From: Iningainema tapete BLCC-T55
Lineage (GTDB): Bacteria; Cyanobacteriota; Cyanobacteriia; Cyanobacteriales; Nostocaceae
Length of the DNA stretch: 64,000 nucleotides
NCBI RefSeq assembly: GCF_014698965.1
Contig: NZ_JACXAE010000080.1
Span: 34,177 to 98,176, forward strand
Direction of reading: 5' to 3'
A program made the position numbers and the translations under genes. This document shows, piece by piece, positions 45,503-53,971 of this stretch. The first letter of the stretch is position 1, and each line of letters opens with the position of its first letter. The notes under the pieces are model-generated. The model was not told where the DNA came from. It searched no databases and saw nothing but the letters and a program-made list of their open reading frames with translations.

Positions 45503-46675
45503 TTAGAACATATCAGCAGGATCAGCAGATTGAACTTTACGAGTGGCGATCGCACCTGAAATCATACACATAATAATAGTGAGTATCTGTACTTGTAAAG
45601 CTCTTGCCAAAGTCATATATAATGGTAGGTTAGTAGCGTTCCGTGTCATAGAATAGAGTCCAAAGGAGACAGCAACTCCTGGTAAAAAACCCAACCCTGC
45701 CAAGATTATTGCTTCCTCAAACACCACTCCTAGTAGGTAGAGATTGCGATACCCCATTGCTTTGAAGGTGGCATATTCTTTCATATGAGCATTAACATCA
45801 GTTGAAAGTACTTGATAAACAATAATCACCCCTACCAAGAACCCCATCGTTACACCCAAGCTAAAGATAAAGCCAATTGCAGTGTTTTCTTGCCAGTATT
45901 TTTTCTCAAAACTGATAAATTCCTCTTGGGTTAAGACTCTCACATCATCACCCAAGTGAGATTTCAAGTATGAAGCCACCTGTTGCGGTTCATAACCTGG
46001 TTGTAATTTTATTAATCCTACACTGACACTGCTGGGTTCATGTCTGGGGAATAATCGCAAAAAGTTTTGGTCACTGGTAATTAGAGTACCATCAGCAATA
46101 AAAGAAGCACCTACTTTAAAAGTACCACTAATAGTAACTGTCCTGCGGGCAATTTCTGTAGTAACGGGTTTACCTTGATTAATTTGATTAAGCGCTTCTT
46201 GGTATTCTCCTCTAGAGGCACTATCAAATAAGACGGTATCGGGAAGTTTAATCTCGTCCAATTGAGAGTTAACTTCTGGTAAGTTAAGAGCTGGCTTGTC
46301 TGGATTAAACCCCATCACTAATACTGTTGTCTTCTGTTGCGTTTGGGGATTTTTCCAGTCGATAAAGTTGACATACATTTGTTCTGCCGACTTTACTCCT
46401 GGCATATCCGTTGCTTGATACAATCTTCGGCGTGGAAACGAAGACATATTTGCCAGGTTACGTGCTTGGGGACTAATTAAAAAAATGTCGGCAACCATAC
46501 TGCCATGTAGTCTGGTGTTACTATCAAATAGGGCAGTTTGAAACCCTAGCTGCATGAACATCAGAACATCGGCAAAGGCAATGCCTGATAATGCTACTAA
46601 GAAACGACCTTTTTCATGACTTAGTTGTCGCCATCCTAATGGTGTTCTTCGCCGCAGTTGTTGAATGAATCCAAT
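45503..46675 (-). CDS. devC: ABC exporter permease, DevC type
   Basis: 390 aa with the FtsX/MacB layout: one N-terminal transmembrane segment after RRTPLGWRQLSHEKGRFLVA, a ~200-residue periplasmic domain (MVADIFLISPQARNLANMSS and FPRRRLYQATDMPGVKSAEQ), then three C-terminal segments (AIGFIFSLGVTMGFLVGVII; LGVVFEEAIILAGLGFLPGV; LQVQILTIIMCMISGAIA). Start ATG 46675 is preferred over an upstream ATG. Operon order on this strand is devB, devC, devA. Confidence 0.87.
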   Translation of the reverse strand: MGFIQQLRRRTPLGWRQLSHEKGRFLVALSGIAFADVLMFMQLGFQTALFDSNTRLHGSMVADIFLISPQARNLANMSSFPRRRLYQATDMPGVKSAEQMYVNFIDWKNPQTQQKTTVLVMGFNPDKPALNLPEVNSQLDEIKLPDTVLFDSASRGEYQEALNQINQGKPVTTEIARRTVTISGTFKVGASFIADGTLITSDQNFLRLFPRHEPSSVSVGLIKLQPGYEPQQVASYLKSHLGDDVRVLTQEEFISFEKKYWQENTAIGFIFSLGVTMGFLVGVIIVYQVLSTDVNAHMKEYATFKAMGYRNLYLLGVVFEEAIILAGLGFLPGVAVSFGLYSMTRNATNLPLYMTLARALQVQILTIIMCMISGAIATRKVQSADPADMF

Positions 46676-46713
46676 CATAGTCAATTTTAGATGCGTGGTT
46701 TTTGGCACATCAT

Positions 46714-46742
46714 GTAGAGACGCCCCGCCGGGGCGTCTCTAC
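46714..46742. repeat. Dispersed palindrome overlapping the devB stop codon
   Basis: Arms GTAGAGACGCCCCG and CGGGGCGTCTCTAC around one C. The devB stop codon (TAG, minus strand, 46739-46741) lies inside its right arm, so the insertion set the gene end. A 14-bp GC-rich stem between devB and devC should reduce readthrough. Confidence 0.9.
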
Positions 46743-48163
46743 AATTCGATTACTGCTTTTACTTGTAAATTAGTGAATCTGGATGCTTTTTCTGTAGATG
46801 TTGGATCTAGGCGAACATGAACTTCCACTACTCTGGCATCTATATTACTAGAGGGGTCGCTGTTAATTACGTTTTGCCTTAGTACCTGTAAGCCAATTCT
46901 GTCTACAGTTCCCAGTAATTCACCATTTAAAGATTCACTGACTAGACGCACTCTCTGACCTAATCGTACTTTACCGATGTCACTTTGGTATACTTCTGCA
47001 ACGGCATACATTTGCCCAGTTTGCCCAATCTCGGCAATACCTTCATTGGAAACTAATTCCCCAGGAAAGGTATGAATTTTGAATACCTGTCCCTCTTGAG
47101 GTGATTGCACGTAAGCCATTTTTAAATTTTCTTGCGCTCTTTTCATGGCGGCAACAGCACGATTTACTTCTGCTTGGGCTGCTAACACATCCACTGGACG
47201 AACTTCTGCTATCTTATCTAAGGTGGCTTTGCCTTCTTTGATTTGTTGATCAAAAGAAGATTGAATTCGTTTGAGGTTAGCTTGTGCTTCTGCTAGTTGT
47301 TGTTTTCGGGAAGACTGGATACGATTAAGGTTAGCTTGTGCTTCTATTATTTGCTGCTGTCGAGAAGATTGGATGCGTTTGAGGTTGGCGCGTGCTTCGT
47401 TGAGTTTTTGTTGTGCTGTAGCAACTGTTAAATTTTTAGTATCTCTTAAAGAGATAGCAATTGCTCCTTCTTGGTATAATTTTTCATAGCGTTGAATTTC
47501 TGCTTGGGCATTTACTAGCTGTGCTTGAGCTTCGGCAATCGTCGCTTTTTGGGCTTCAATTTCGGTGTTTTGCTCGGCTTCTAGGCGAGCAATCGTCGCT
47601 TTTTGTGCTTCAATTTCGGTGTTTTGTTCAGCTTCTAGGCGTGCAATCGTCGCTTTTTGTGCTTCGATTTCGGTGTTTTGTTCAGCTTCTAAACGAGCAA
47701 TTGCCGCTTTTTGTGCTTCGATTTCACCTTGTTTTGCACCTGCTTTAACTCGCACAAGGTTTACTTGGGCTACTCGCACTGCCTCTTGTGCTTCTAATAA
47801 TGAAGCTTGTAGGCGATCGCGACTATCTAATACTGCTATCATTTGTCCAGGCTTGAGTCTATCTCCTTCTTTTACCAGCAGTTTTTCTACCCGATTTCCT
47901 TCCACGTTAGCTGGCGCTGATAGTTTGATTACCTCTCCTTTTGGTTCTAGTCTTCCAAGCGCTGTTACTGTTTTTACTTCCACAGCATTGGCTGCTGGGA
48001 CTATTTTCTGGCTATTTGCGTTTCTAAACCTTTGTACTGTGTACAAACTAATTCCACCTACTACTAGGGTTGCTAGTATAGCTGTAAGTATAAGTGGACG
48101 GATTGGTTTACGGTAGATCGATTCTTCTGTTTTTGATTCTAATTTGGGATTATGCACCATAAC
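46739..48163 (-). CDS. devB: Membrane-fusion protein, DevB/HlyD type, with expanded coiled coil
   Basis: About 474 aa periplasmic adaptor linking the DevCA exporter to an outer-membrane TolC. One N-terminal anchor (LILTAILATLVVGGISLYTV), lipoyl halves (ALGRLEPKGEVIKLSAPANV; VQSPQEGQVFKIHTFPGELV) and a long alpha-hairpin. Both helices carry three 18-residue repeats: IEAQKATIARLEAEQNTE in the first and ANLKRIQSSRQQQIIEAQ-type units in the second. The beta-barrel follows (YQSDIGKVRLGQRVRLVSES). ATG 48163 (MVHNPKLESK) is preferred; an ATG at 48205 overlaps the putative operator. Confidence 0.87.
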   Translation of the reverse strand, partial: VMVHNPKLESKTEESIYRKPIRPLILTAILATLVVGGISLYTVQRFRNANSQKIVPAANAVEVKTVTALGRLEPKGEVIKLSAPANVEGNRVEKLLVKEGDRLKPGQMIAVLDSRDRLQASLLEAQEAVRVAQVNLVRVKAGAKQGEIEAQKAAIARLEAEQNTEIEAQKATIARLEAEQNTEIEAQKATIARLEAEQNTEIEAQKATIAEAQAQLVNAQAEIQRYEKLYQEGAIAISLRDTKNLTVATAQQKLNEARANLKRIQSSRQQQIIEAQANLNRIQSSRKQQLAEAQANLKRIQSSFDQQIKEGKATLDKIAEVRPVDVLAAQAEVNRAVAAMKRAQENLKMAYVQSPQEGQVFKIHTFPGELVSNEGIAEIGQTGQMYAVAEVYQSDIGKVRLGQRVRLVSESLNGELLGTVDRIGLQVLRQNVINSDPSSNIDARVVEVHVRLDPTSTEKASRFTNLQVKAVIEL

Positions 48164-48187
48164 GCCCTTCTTCAGCGGTCGTGTAAA

Positions 48188-48226
48188 ACTAAACCGTTTA
48201 GTCATATAATATAACTAAACTAAACT
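48188..48226. promoter_or_regulatory. Putative TetR operator between devB and tetR
   Basis: A 15-bp odd palindrome ACTAAACCGTTTAGT (48188-48202) is followed by CATATAATATAACTAAAC and a further TAAAC, giving repeated ACTAAAC half sites. It lies in the short gap between the divergent devB and TetR-family genes, the normal position of an autoregulated TetR operator. Confidence 0.6.
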
Positions 48227-48233
48227 TTTTCGT

Positions 48234-48848
48234 ATGGTACGTGCAAGAATTAGTGAAGAGCGCGACAGTTCCACTGATAAAGTTGAACAGATTCTCCTTG
48301 GAGCAATGCAAGAGTTTCTCGTTCACGGCTATGCAGGTACAAGTATGGATAAGGTAGCTGCTTGTGCTGGAGTTTCTAAGGCAACTGTCTATAGCCATTT
48401 TCAAGATAAACAGGGACTGTTTAAAGCGCTGATTGAAAAATTGGCAAGAGAAAGGTTTCACTCAGTCTTTGGTACAGAACCCTTAGAAGGCAATCCGAAA
48501 ATAGTGCTGCGAAATCTCGCTCAAAAAGCATTAAATCATATGCTTGAGGATCAAGAATTTCGTGCATTTAAGCGCGTGCTGATTGGGGAATCAGAGCGTT
48601 TCCCAGAGTTGGCTGTCGTTTGCGTCACTAATATAGTCAAGCCAGTGATTGAGATTCTAAGGCTTTACTTGGCAAGTCGAAAAGAACTGAAAATTTCCGA
48701 TCCAGAAGCAACGGCGCGAATTATGCTTGGGTCACTAGTTCATTTTGTCATGACTCAAGAGATGATGCATGGTAAGGATGTGATCCCAATGAAGAGCGAT
48801 CGCCTCATTGACGCCTTAATGGAGCTGATTCTGCAACGTATAGAATAG
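48234..48848 (+). CDS. TetR-family transcriptional regulator
   Basis: 204 aa. N-terminal DNA-binding domain: QILLGAMQEFLVHGYAGTSM, DKVAACAGVSKATVYSHFQD, KQGLFKALIEK, the classic TetR helix-turn-helix. The C-terminal ligand/dimer domain is like AcrR-type proteins (RVLIGESERFPELAVV). Divergent from the devBCA operon with a palindromic site between them, so it most likely represses the exporter and itself and is released by an exported compound. Confidence 0.88.
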   Translation: MVRARISEERDSSTDKVEQILLGAMQEFLVHGYAGTSMDKVAACAGVSKATVYSHFQDKQGLFKALIEKLARERFHSVFGTEPLEGNPKIVLRNLAQKALNHMLEDQEFRAFKRVLIGESERFPELAVVCVTNIVKPVIEILRLYLASRKELKISDPEATARIMLGSLVHFVMTQEMMHGKDVIPMKSDRLIDALMELILQRIE

Positions 48849-48889
48849 ACATCTCCACCAAAATAATTATGCATCACCCAAAAACTGCT

Positions 48890-48917
48890 GTACAGACGTT
48901 CCATGGAACGTCTCTAC
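48890..48917. repeat. Dispersed palindrome, one mismatch
   Basis: GTACAGACGTTCCA and TGGAACGTCTCTAC; one arm position (C instead of G) breaks an otherwise perfect 28-nt palindrome of the GTAGAGACG family. Lies just 3' of the tRNA gene end. Confidence 0.85.
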
Positions 48918-48920
48918 TAA

Positions 48921-48995
48921 GGGCGAACGATGGGACTCGAACCCACGAATGGAGGAACCACAAACCTCTGCCTTAACCACTTGGCCACGCTCGCC
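48921..48995 (-). tRNA. tRNA-His (anticodon GTG)
   Basis: 75 nt on the minus strand. Acceptor GGCGAGC pairs with GTTCGCC, discriminator C73 as usual for tRNA-His. D arm AGTGGTTAA, anticodon loop TTGTGGT (GTG), T loop TTCGAGT with stem GTGGG/CCCAT. The base before the acceptor is T, so the G-1 of mature tRNA-His would have to be added after transcription or be outside pairing. No CCA is encoded. Confidence 0.93.
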
Positions 48996-49097
48996 ATTGA
49001 TATATATGAGTATAGCAGATATTTTTTAAATGATCCAGTTTTTTTTTCAGGAACGGACTCAGTTAACCTTGAGTCTAAAATTTAGAGATAGTAACGT

Positions 49098-49487
49098 GTG
49101 AAAAAAATGAAAGCCTTTACCATTATGGCATGTGCGGGAGCAGTAGCGCTAGCAGCCGTGGGAGTAGCAATGGCAACAACAAATCCCAGTCCGGCTGAAT
49201 ATGAAGAGTATGCTGCGCAACAACTAACAGAATATATAAAAGCTAATGTCTGCAAGAAAACACCAAATTTATTAAAGAATTTAGTAAATCTCAACTGCAA
49301 CCAACTGATAGAATCGGCTAACCCGCAGATGCGCGACATTATCGCCGCCAGTACGCAAAGACAAAATTTTCTAATTTTCAGTATCTATCGTACAGATTTA
49401 ACACTGAATTCCTTAGTACCTTCATACCAATTTGAAACAGTGGGAGCGTTTGACAAGTTCTATACTTACAATGCGCAACAACGTTAG
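49098..49487 (+). CDS. DUF4359 protein, exported
   Basis: 129 aa; N-terminal signal/anchor MKAFTIMACAGAVALAAVGV then a soluble part with NPSPAEYEEYAAQQLTEYIK, conserved Cys pair (NVCKKT, NLNCNQL) and NFLIFSIYRTDL. This is the cyanobacterial DUF4359 family of unknown function. The start may be GTG 49098 or ATG 49107; the latter begins MKAF. Isolated gene. Confidence 0.8.
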   Translation: MKKMKAFTIMACAGAVALAAVGVAMATTNPSPAEYEEYAAQQLTEYIKANVCKKTPNLLKNLVNLNCNQLIESANPQMRDIIAASTQRQNFLIFSIYRTDLTLNSLVPSYQFETVGAFDKFYTYNAQQR

Positions 49488-49670
49488 TAGCACCCACACT
49501 CTCTTTTGATAGAGCAGCAAGTCTTCCTCCAGAGGCAAGCTCTTCTTGGTGATTGTATTTAGGATTGTGAGGTATATAGAGTGAATATCCAGCTTTCTAG
49601 AGTAGGTTCGTTGAAGTAACTTACTCAGTTTCAAGTTGGAATAAAACGGCGGTTCTAGAGGATAAGAGTC

Positions 49671-50360
49671 ATGTTCTTCCATAAAAAAGAAACAATTCAC
49701 ACTGTTAACGTTAACGAGCCAAATCCACGTTTTGCCCAACTTCTGCTTGAACAATTTGGTGGTGCAACAGGTGAACTAACAGCTGCTCTACAATACTGGA
49801 CTCAATCTTTCCACTGCGAAAATCCTGGTATCCGGGATATGTTACAAGATATTGCCTTGGAAGAGTTTGGTCACTTGGAAATGGTAGGCAGACTAATTGA
49901 AGGTCACACTAAAAATGTAGACCAAACTGAAGCTTATAAAAGCACTTTGTTTGCCGTGCGGGGTATGGGACCACATTTACTAGATAGCCAAGGTAATGCT
50001 TGGAGTGCTAACTACGTTAATGAAGGTGGCGACGTAGTGCGGGACTTACGGGCTGATATTGCTGCTGAAGCAGGCGCACGTCAAACTTATGAAGAGTTGA
50101 TCAAACTTGCTCCTGACGAAGGTACCAAGAAGACACTCGTACATTTATTAACAAGAGAAATTTCTCATACCCAAATGTTTATGAATGCGTTGGATTCTTT
50201 GGGTAAATTAACTGATCCTTTCTTTGGTAATATCCAACCTGATAACACAGTGGATATTTACTATAATCTGTCTACTAATGGTAAGGATGAACGTGGTCCT
50301 TGGAATTCAGAGCCTAATTTCCGTTACATAGCTGATCCTACCAGTGAAGTGAAGTCTTAA
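49671..50360 (+). CDS. Manganese catalase
   Basis: 229 aa, non-haem di-manganese catalase that removes hydrogen peroxide. Ligand helices: ELTAALQYWTQSFHCEN, DIALEEFGHLEMVGRLI (Glu/His), then DLRADIAAEAGARQTYEELI and LLTREISHTQMFMNAL. C-terminal lid region (DIYYNLSTNGKDERGPWN). Cyanobacteria use such enzymes in oxidative and salt stress. Short compared with some family members but contiguous, with a clear terminator downstream. Confidence 0.92.
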   Translation: MFFHKKETIHTVNVNEPNPRFAQLLLEQFGGATGELTAALQYWTQSFHCENPGIRDMLQDIALEEFGHLEMVGRLIEGHTKNVDQTEAYKSTLFAVRGMGPHLLDSQGNAWSANYVNEGGDVVRDLRADIAAEAGARQTYEELIKLAPDEGTKKTLVHLLTREISHTQMFMNALDSLGKLTDPFFGNIQPDNTVDIYYNLSTNGKDERGPWNSEPNFRYIADPTSEVKS

Positions 50361-50407
50361 TTGACTGCTTAACTTTTTCAGTCCCTTTTAACGAACTTGA
50401 GCTATAA

Positions 50408-50429
50408 GCCTTGAACTTCAGTTCAAGGC
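50408..50429 (+). terminator. Stem-loop after manganese catalase
   Basis: GCCTTGAACT, two bases, AGTTCAAGGC: a 10-bp stem followed by GTTATT. Placed 48 nt after the catalase stop. Confidence 0.7.
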
Positions 50430-50496
50430 GTTATTGTATGCATCTGTGTGTTTATTCTCACGCTATATTAAAATAACACCTTCACAATGATTGATC

Positions 50497-51210
50497 ATGC
50501 CATCTGCGTATCTGCTCGTATCTCACGGTAGCCGCGATCCCCGTCCAGAAATTGCTATGCAGCATTTGGCTCAGATGGTAAGGAATAAGTTGCATTGCTT
50601 ACAGCCAAAATCTCAAATGGTTGGAGTAGCATATTTGGAACTAAGTCCTGAATCTTTACACGAGCAAGTGATTCGGTTTGCTCGCGATGCTATTGCTTGT
50701 GGATGCGATCGCTTGAAAATTCTACCTTTATTTCTGCTTCCGGGAGTGCATGTGATGGAAGATATTCCATCTCAGGTGGATTTGGCAAGGCAGGTTGTTG
50801 GTGAAGATATTATGATAGATTTGCTGCTATACTTAGGTAGCAACTCCGGTTTGAAGCGGTTATTGGAAAGAAAAGTTACTAACAATTACCAGTGGATTCT
50901 CTTAGCTCATGGTAGCCGTCGTTCTGGTTCAAAGCTGGTGGTAGAAGATATGGCGGCTTGTTTGGGAGCGGTGGCAGCTTATTGGAATGTGAAACAAAGT
51001 TTACTATTGCGGGTGAGGGAGTTGATCGGTGCTGGGTATGAAAAGATTGGTATTTTGCCTTATTTTTTGTTTGCTGGTGGGGTGACTGATGCGATTTGTT
51101 GGCGGATTGAGGAGTTGAGGTTAGAGTTCTCTGAGGTGTGTTTTTTTTTGGCTGAGCCTTTGGGGATGAGTGATGAGTTGGTTGATTTGGTTTGGGAGTT
51201 GTTGGAATAA
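50497..51210 (+). CDS. Sirohydrochlorin chelatase (CbiX/SirB type)
   Basis: 237 aa with two CbiX-like halves: N-terminal LLVSHGSRDPRPEIAMQHLA (active-site His) and C-terminal ILLAHGSRRSGSKLVVEDMA, plus KILPLFLLPGVHVMEDIP and ILPYFLFAGGVTDAICWRIE. Inserts iron (siroheme) or cobalt into sirohydrochlorin. The next gene, uroporphyrinogen-III methyltransferase, makes its precursor and starts at the last base of this stop, so the two are coupled. ATG 50497 (MPSAYLLVSHG) is preferred to TTG 50491. Confidence 0.88.
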   Translation: MPSAYLLVSHGSRDPRPEIAMQHLAQMVRNKLHCLQPKSQMVGVAYLELSPESLHEQVIRFARDAIACGCDRLKILPLFLLPGVHVMEDIPSQVDLARQVVGEDIMIDLLLYLGSNSGLKRLLERKVTNNYQWILLAHGSRRSGSKLVVEDMAACLGAVAAYWNVKQSLLLRVRELIGAGYEKIGILPYFLFAGGVTDAICWRIEELRLEFSEVCFFLAEPLGMSDELVDLVWELLE

Positions 51211-52046
51211 TGAACAGCGAAGGCGCGTTCGCGGAGCGTCACGTTCGCTCCGCGTCTCCGACAGGAGAAGTGAAGAACGCGAAGGAAGAGGAGAGGTTTT
51301 TGGGTAAGGTTTATTTGGTGGGTGCGGGCCCTGGTGATCCGGGGTTGATGACTTTGAAGGGGAAGGGTTTGTTGGAGTGTGCGGATGTGGTTGTGTATGA
51401 TGCTTTGGTGAGTCGGGAGATTTTGGGGATGGTTAATCCTCAGGCTGTGATGATTGATGCTGGGAAGCGTCGGGGGCGTCATTCTTTGGTTCAGGATGAG
51501 ACGACTCAGTTGTTGATTGATAAGGCGCGGGATTTTGCTGTGGTTGTGCGTTTGAAGGGGGGAGATCCGTTTATTTTTGGTCGTGGTGGTGAGGAGATGG
51601 AGGAGTTGGTACAAGCTGGGGTGTCGGTGGAGGTTGTGCCTGGTATTACTTCGGGTATAGCGGCTCCGGCTTATGCTGGGATTCCTTTGACGCATCGTCT
51701 GTATAGTTCATCGGTGACTTTTGTAACTGGGCATGAGGCAGCGGGTAAGTATCGTCCGGCTGTAAATTGGAATGCGCTCGCTCTAGGTTCGGAAACTATT
51801 GTGATTTACATGGGTGTTCACAATTTGTCTTATATTGTGGAGCAGTTGCAAGGGGCGGGGTTGAGTTTGGAGATGCCGATTGCTTTGGTACGTTGGGGTA
51901 CTTTGTCGCAACAGGAGGAACTTATTGGTAAGTTGGGAACTATTGTTGCGCAAGTTGAGGCAACTGGTTTTGCTTCACCAGCTATTGTTGTGATTGGTGC
52001 TGTGGTAAATTTGCACAGCACTTTATCTGGTTGTCGTCCGGTTTAA
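51210..52046 (+). CDS. cobA: Uroporphyrinogen-III C-methyltransferase, repeat-extended N terminus
   Basis: 278 aa. SAM-binding methyltransferase making precorrin-2 for siroheme and cobalamin. The core starts at residue ~32: [20 protein letters not shown], then [63 protein letters not shown]. Residues ~5-21 ([19 protein letters not shown]) are encoded by the dispersed GC-rich repeat at 51223-51270. Such repeats are normally intergenic. If a start exists further in, none is obvious, so the extra peptide may be translated. Confidence 0.9.
   Translation: MNSEGAFAERHVRSASPTGEVKNAKEEERFLGKVYLVGAGPGDPGLMTLKGKGLLECADVVVYDALVSREILGMVNPQAVMIDAGKRRGRHSLVQDETTQLLIDKARDFAVVVRLKGGDPFIFGRGGEEMEELVQAGVSVEVVPGITSGIAAPAYAGIPLTHRLYSSSVTFVTGHEAAGKYRPAVNWNALALGSETIVIYMGVHNLSYIVEQLQGAGLSLEMPIALVRWGTLSQQEELIGKLGTIVAQVEATGFASPAIVVIGAVVNLHSTLSGCRPV
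51223..51270. repeat. Dispersed repeat inside cobA coding sequence
   Basis: Contains GCGGAGCG and CGCTCCGC as a hairpin pair and the 19-base core shared with 37254-37272. It stays in frame with the methyltransferase. Confidence 0.75.
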
Positions 52047-53611
52047 GGTGCGATTAAAGGTAGTGACAGTGTAAAGGTAGTGCCTACTCCTTGTATGGTG
52101 TCTACTTTTAAGTCTCCTTGTACTTGTTTGAGTTTACTATGTACTATGCTTATACCTCGACTGAATGGTGTGCTTGTATGTTCACTAACTTTTAATTTGG
52201 ATTCAAATATCAGTGATAACAATTCATCATCACTAATTTGAGCTAGTTGTTTTGGTTCTAGCCCTATTGCTAAAGCACGGCTACGAATTTTCTCAGGAGA
52301 AATACCACTGCCATCATCTTTAACTGTAATCAGTGTACGATTTCCTTGATGAGTTGCTTTGATTTCAATTAATCCTTGTTCTGGTTTACCACAAGCACGG
52401 CGGATTGTTTGATCTTCTATGCCGTGTTGGCAAGCGTTAATTATTAAATGCATCAGAGGCTCGTCGAGAGCTTCTAAAATGTTAGATTCAATTAGAGTGT
52501 TCGCACCTTCTATTTTCAATTGTACATTTTTGCCGTACTCTACACTCATTTGGCTCAAAGCTAAGGGAAAGCGCTCAACTAAATCTGATAGTGGGCGCAT
52601 CCTGATTTGGGTAAAGGATTTTTGTAACTGCTGGGCTGTTTTATTAAGTAGAAGGTTAACTTTACCTGTGTCTTCTAAACTCAGTTGAATGTCTGTAGTA
52701 ATTTCTTGGATTTTAACTACTGCTTTCATCACTGTTTGTGATAAAATTTGTAGTTCATCATAGCAGTCTTTTTCTACATAATCGCTGCTATCACTATTAT
52801 CTGTCCAGTTGTCTTCTAACTGATACTGTGTATAGGTTGCTGTAGCTATTTTAGTAGTAAATTTGTCATAAGCAAGACGTAGTTCATAGTTTTCTCGCTC
52901 CATGTTTTTCACACGAATGCTCAGGTTACGGATTAGTTTTTGTAATCTTTCTATTTGCATTTTATAATTATGATTTTGGGTGTTAAGTTCGCTGAATAAA
53001 TCTTGATGAGAGGAGTCAGGAGTGAGAAGACATGTGTCAGGAGAAATACTATGTTTAAAGCTAGACTCAGAAATGTTATTACTGAGCTTTTGATTGTCTC
53101 CTAATCTATTAATCGAAGCTATTAACCCCTCATCTGTGTAAACAGAGCTCATTCTGTCTCCTGTCTCCTGTCTCCATGCGATCGCATCCTCAGGTATTGG
53201 CGCACCCAATCGTTCATACAATTCCTCAAATACTGGATAACAAAATGTTGTTAACCACTGCTCGTCAATAGTATAACCTTCTGAATGTAGTCTCACTATT
53301 TGACGTAGCCAATCTAGTACAAATACTAATAAATTGTGTAAATCATTGTCAAATTGCCAAGAAATTTTATAAGTTTTCAAAACTATAAATAAATCTTGCA
53401 ATCGCTGAGCTAAATCACCAAGTATACGAAACCCCATTAAGGCTGCATCATTTTTTATATAATGAGCATATTTTAGTGCTACATTTATTTTTTTTAGAGT
53501 AATAGTACCATTATCTTTTATTTCTTGTAATGTAGCTTCTAAGGTATCTATGTATTCAGTTACTCCTTCGAGGAACTGCATCTGAATTTCTAGTTCTTTG
53601 CTTTTTAACAT
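52043..53611 (-). CDS. CheA-like histidine kinase without CheW domain
   Basis: 522 aa. The N-terminal ~110 residues resemble an Hpt domain with His50 in ALKYAHYIKNDAALMGF. A long middle includes a coiled coil (about 200-235) and a CheA-type dimer/ATPase core: NKTAQQLQKSFTQIRMRPLS, LDEPLMHLIINACQHGIEDQ, TVKDDGSGISPEKIR, FSRGISIVHSKLKQVQGDLK. It ends at the HATPase with no CheW-like domain. Four-base overlap with the end of cobA, convergent. It probably phosphorylates a PATAN-type regulator such as that at 53972, as in PixL/PilL-type cyanobacterial pathways; pairing is inferred. Confidence 0.8.
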   Translation of the reverse strand: MLKSKELEIQMQFLEGVTEYIDTLEATLQEIKDNGTITLKKINVALKYAHYIKNDAALMGFRILGDLAQRLQDLFIVLKTYKISWQFDNDLHNLLVFVLDWLRQIVRLHSEGYTIDEQWLTTFCYPVFEELYERLGAPIPEDAIAWRQETGDRMSSVYTDEGLIASINRLGDNQKLSNNISESSFKHSISPDTCLLTPDSSHQDLFSELNTQNHNYKMQIERLQKLIRNLSIRVKNMERENYELRLAYDKFTTKIATATYTQYQLEDNWTDNSDSSDYVEKDCYDELQILSQTVMKAVVKIQEITTDIQLSLEDTGKVNLLLNKTAQQLQKSFTQIRMRPLSDLVERFPLALSQMSVEYGKNVQLKIEGANTLIESNILEALDEPLMHLIINACQHGIEDQTIRRACGKPEQGLIEIKATHQGNRTLITVKDDGSGISPEKIRSRALAIGLEPKQLAQISDDELLSLIFESKLKVSEHTSTPFSRGISIVHSKLKQVQGDLKVDTIQGVGTTFTLSLPLIAP

Positions 53612-53639
53612 AATAATAAAGTATTGTCTACAATTATTT

Positions 53640-53666
53640 TAGAGACGTTCTATGGAACGTCTCTAC
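53640..53666. repeat. Dispersed palindrome, GTAGAGACG family
   Basis: TAGAGACGTTCTATGGAACG then TCTCTA: near-perfect (one T-G mismatch at the centre). It is in the 360-nt gap 53612-53971, which also holds a repeated TTAACTGCTAATTGTTAACA element and no gene. Confidence 0.85.
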
Positions 53667-53971
53667 ATTATTTTTTCGGAGATGTTCAATCAACAATTAG
53701 CTACCTTGAACTGTTAACTGCTAATTGTTAACAGTTCAAATAAATTTGTTCATAAATCAAATAGAAGTGCTTGAGTAGATGCTAGATTTTTAGAAAAAGA
53801 CTAGTTTTCCTTCAAGGCTACTCAAAACTTTCTTTAAGAGTAATCTTTTTAAGAAAAAATTAATAATTGCGCTTCAAGAATTTTTGCCGTGACAAAATAG
53901 ATTTATAGTAGTCTTAGTAATAGTGAATACCAAAATTAAATCAAGGTGTTATTTTTATGTCTATAGCTTAA

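Noticed and set aside
44797..48163. devBCA as the heterocyst glycolipid exporter
   Set aside because: A divergent TetR gene with an operator-like palindrome argues for an inducible paralogue; no NtcA-type site was seen.
51060..51695. Long reverse frame opposite sirohydrochlorin chelatase and cobA
   Set aside because: His/Thr/Asn-rich antisense shadow of two clear genes.
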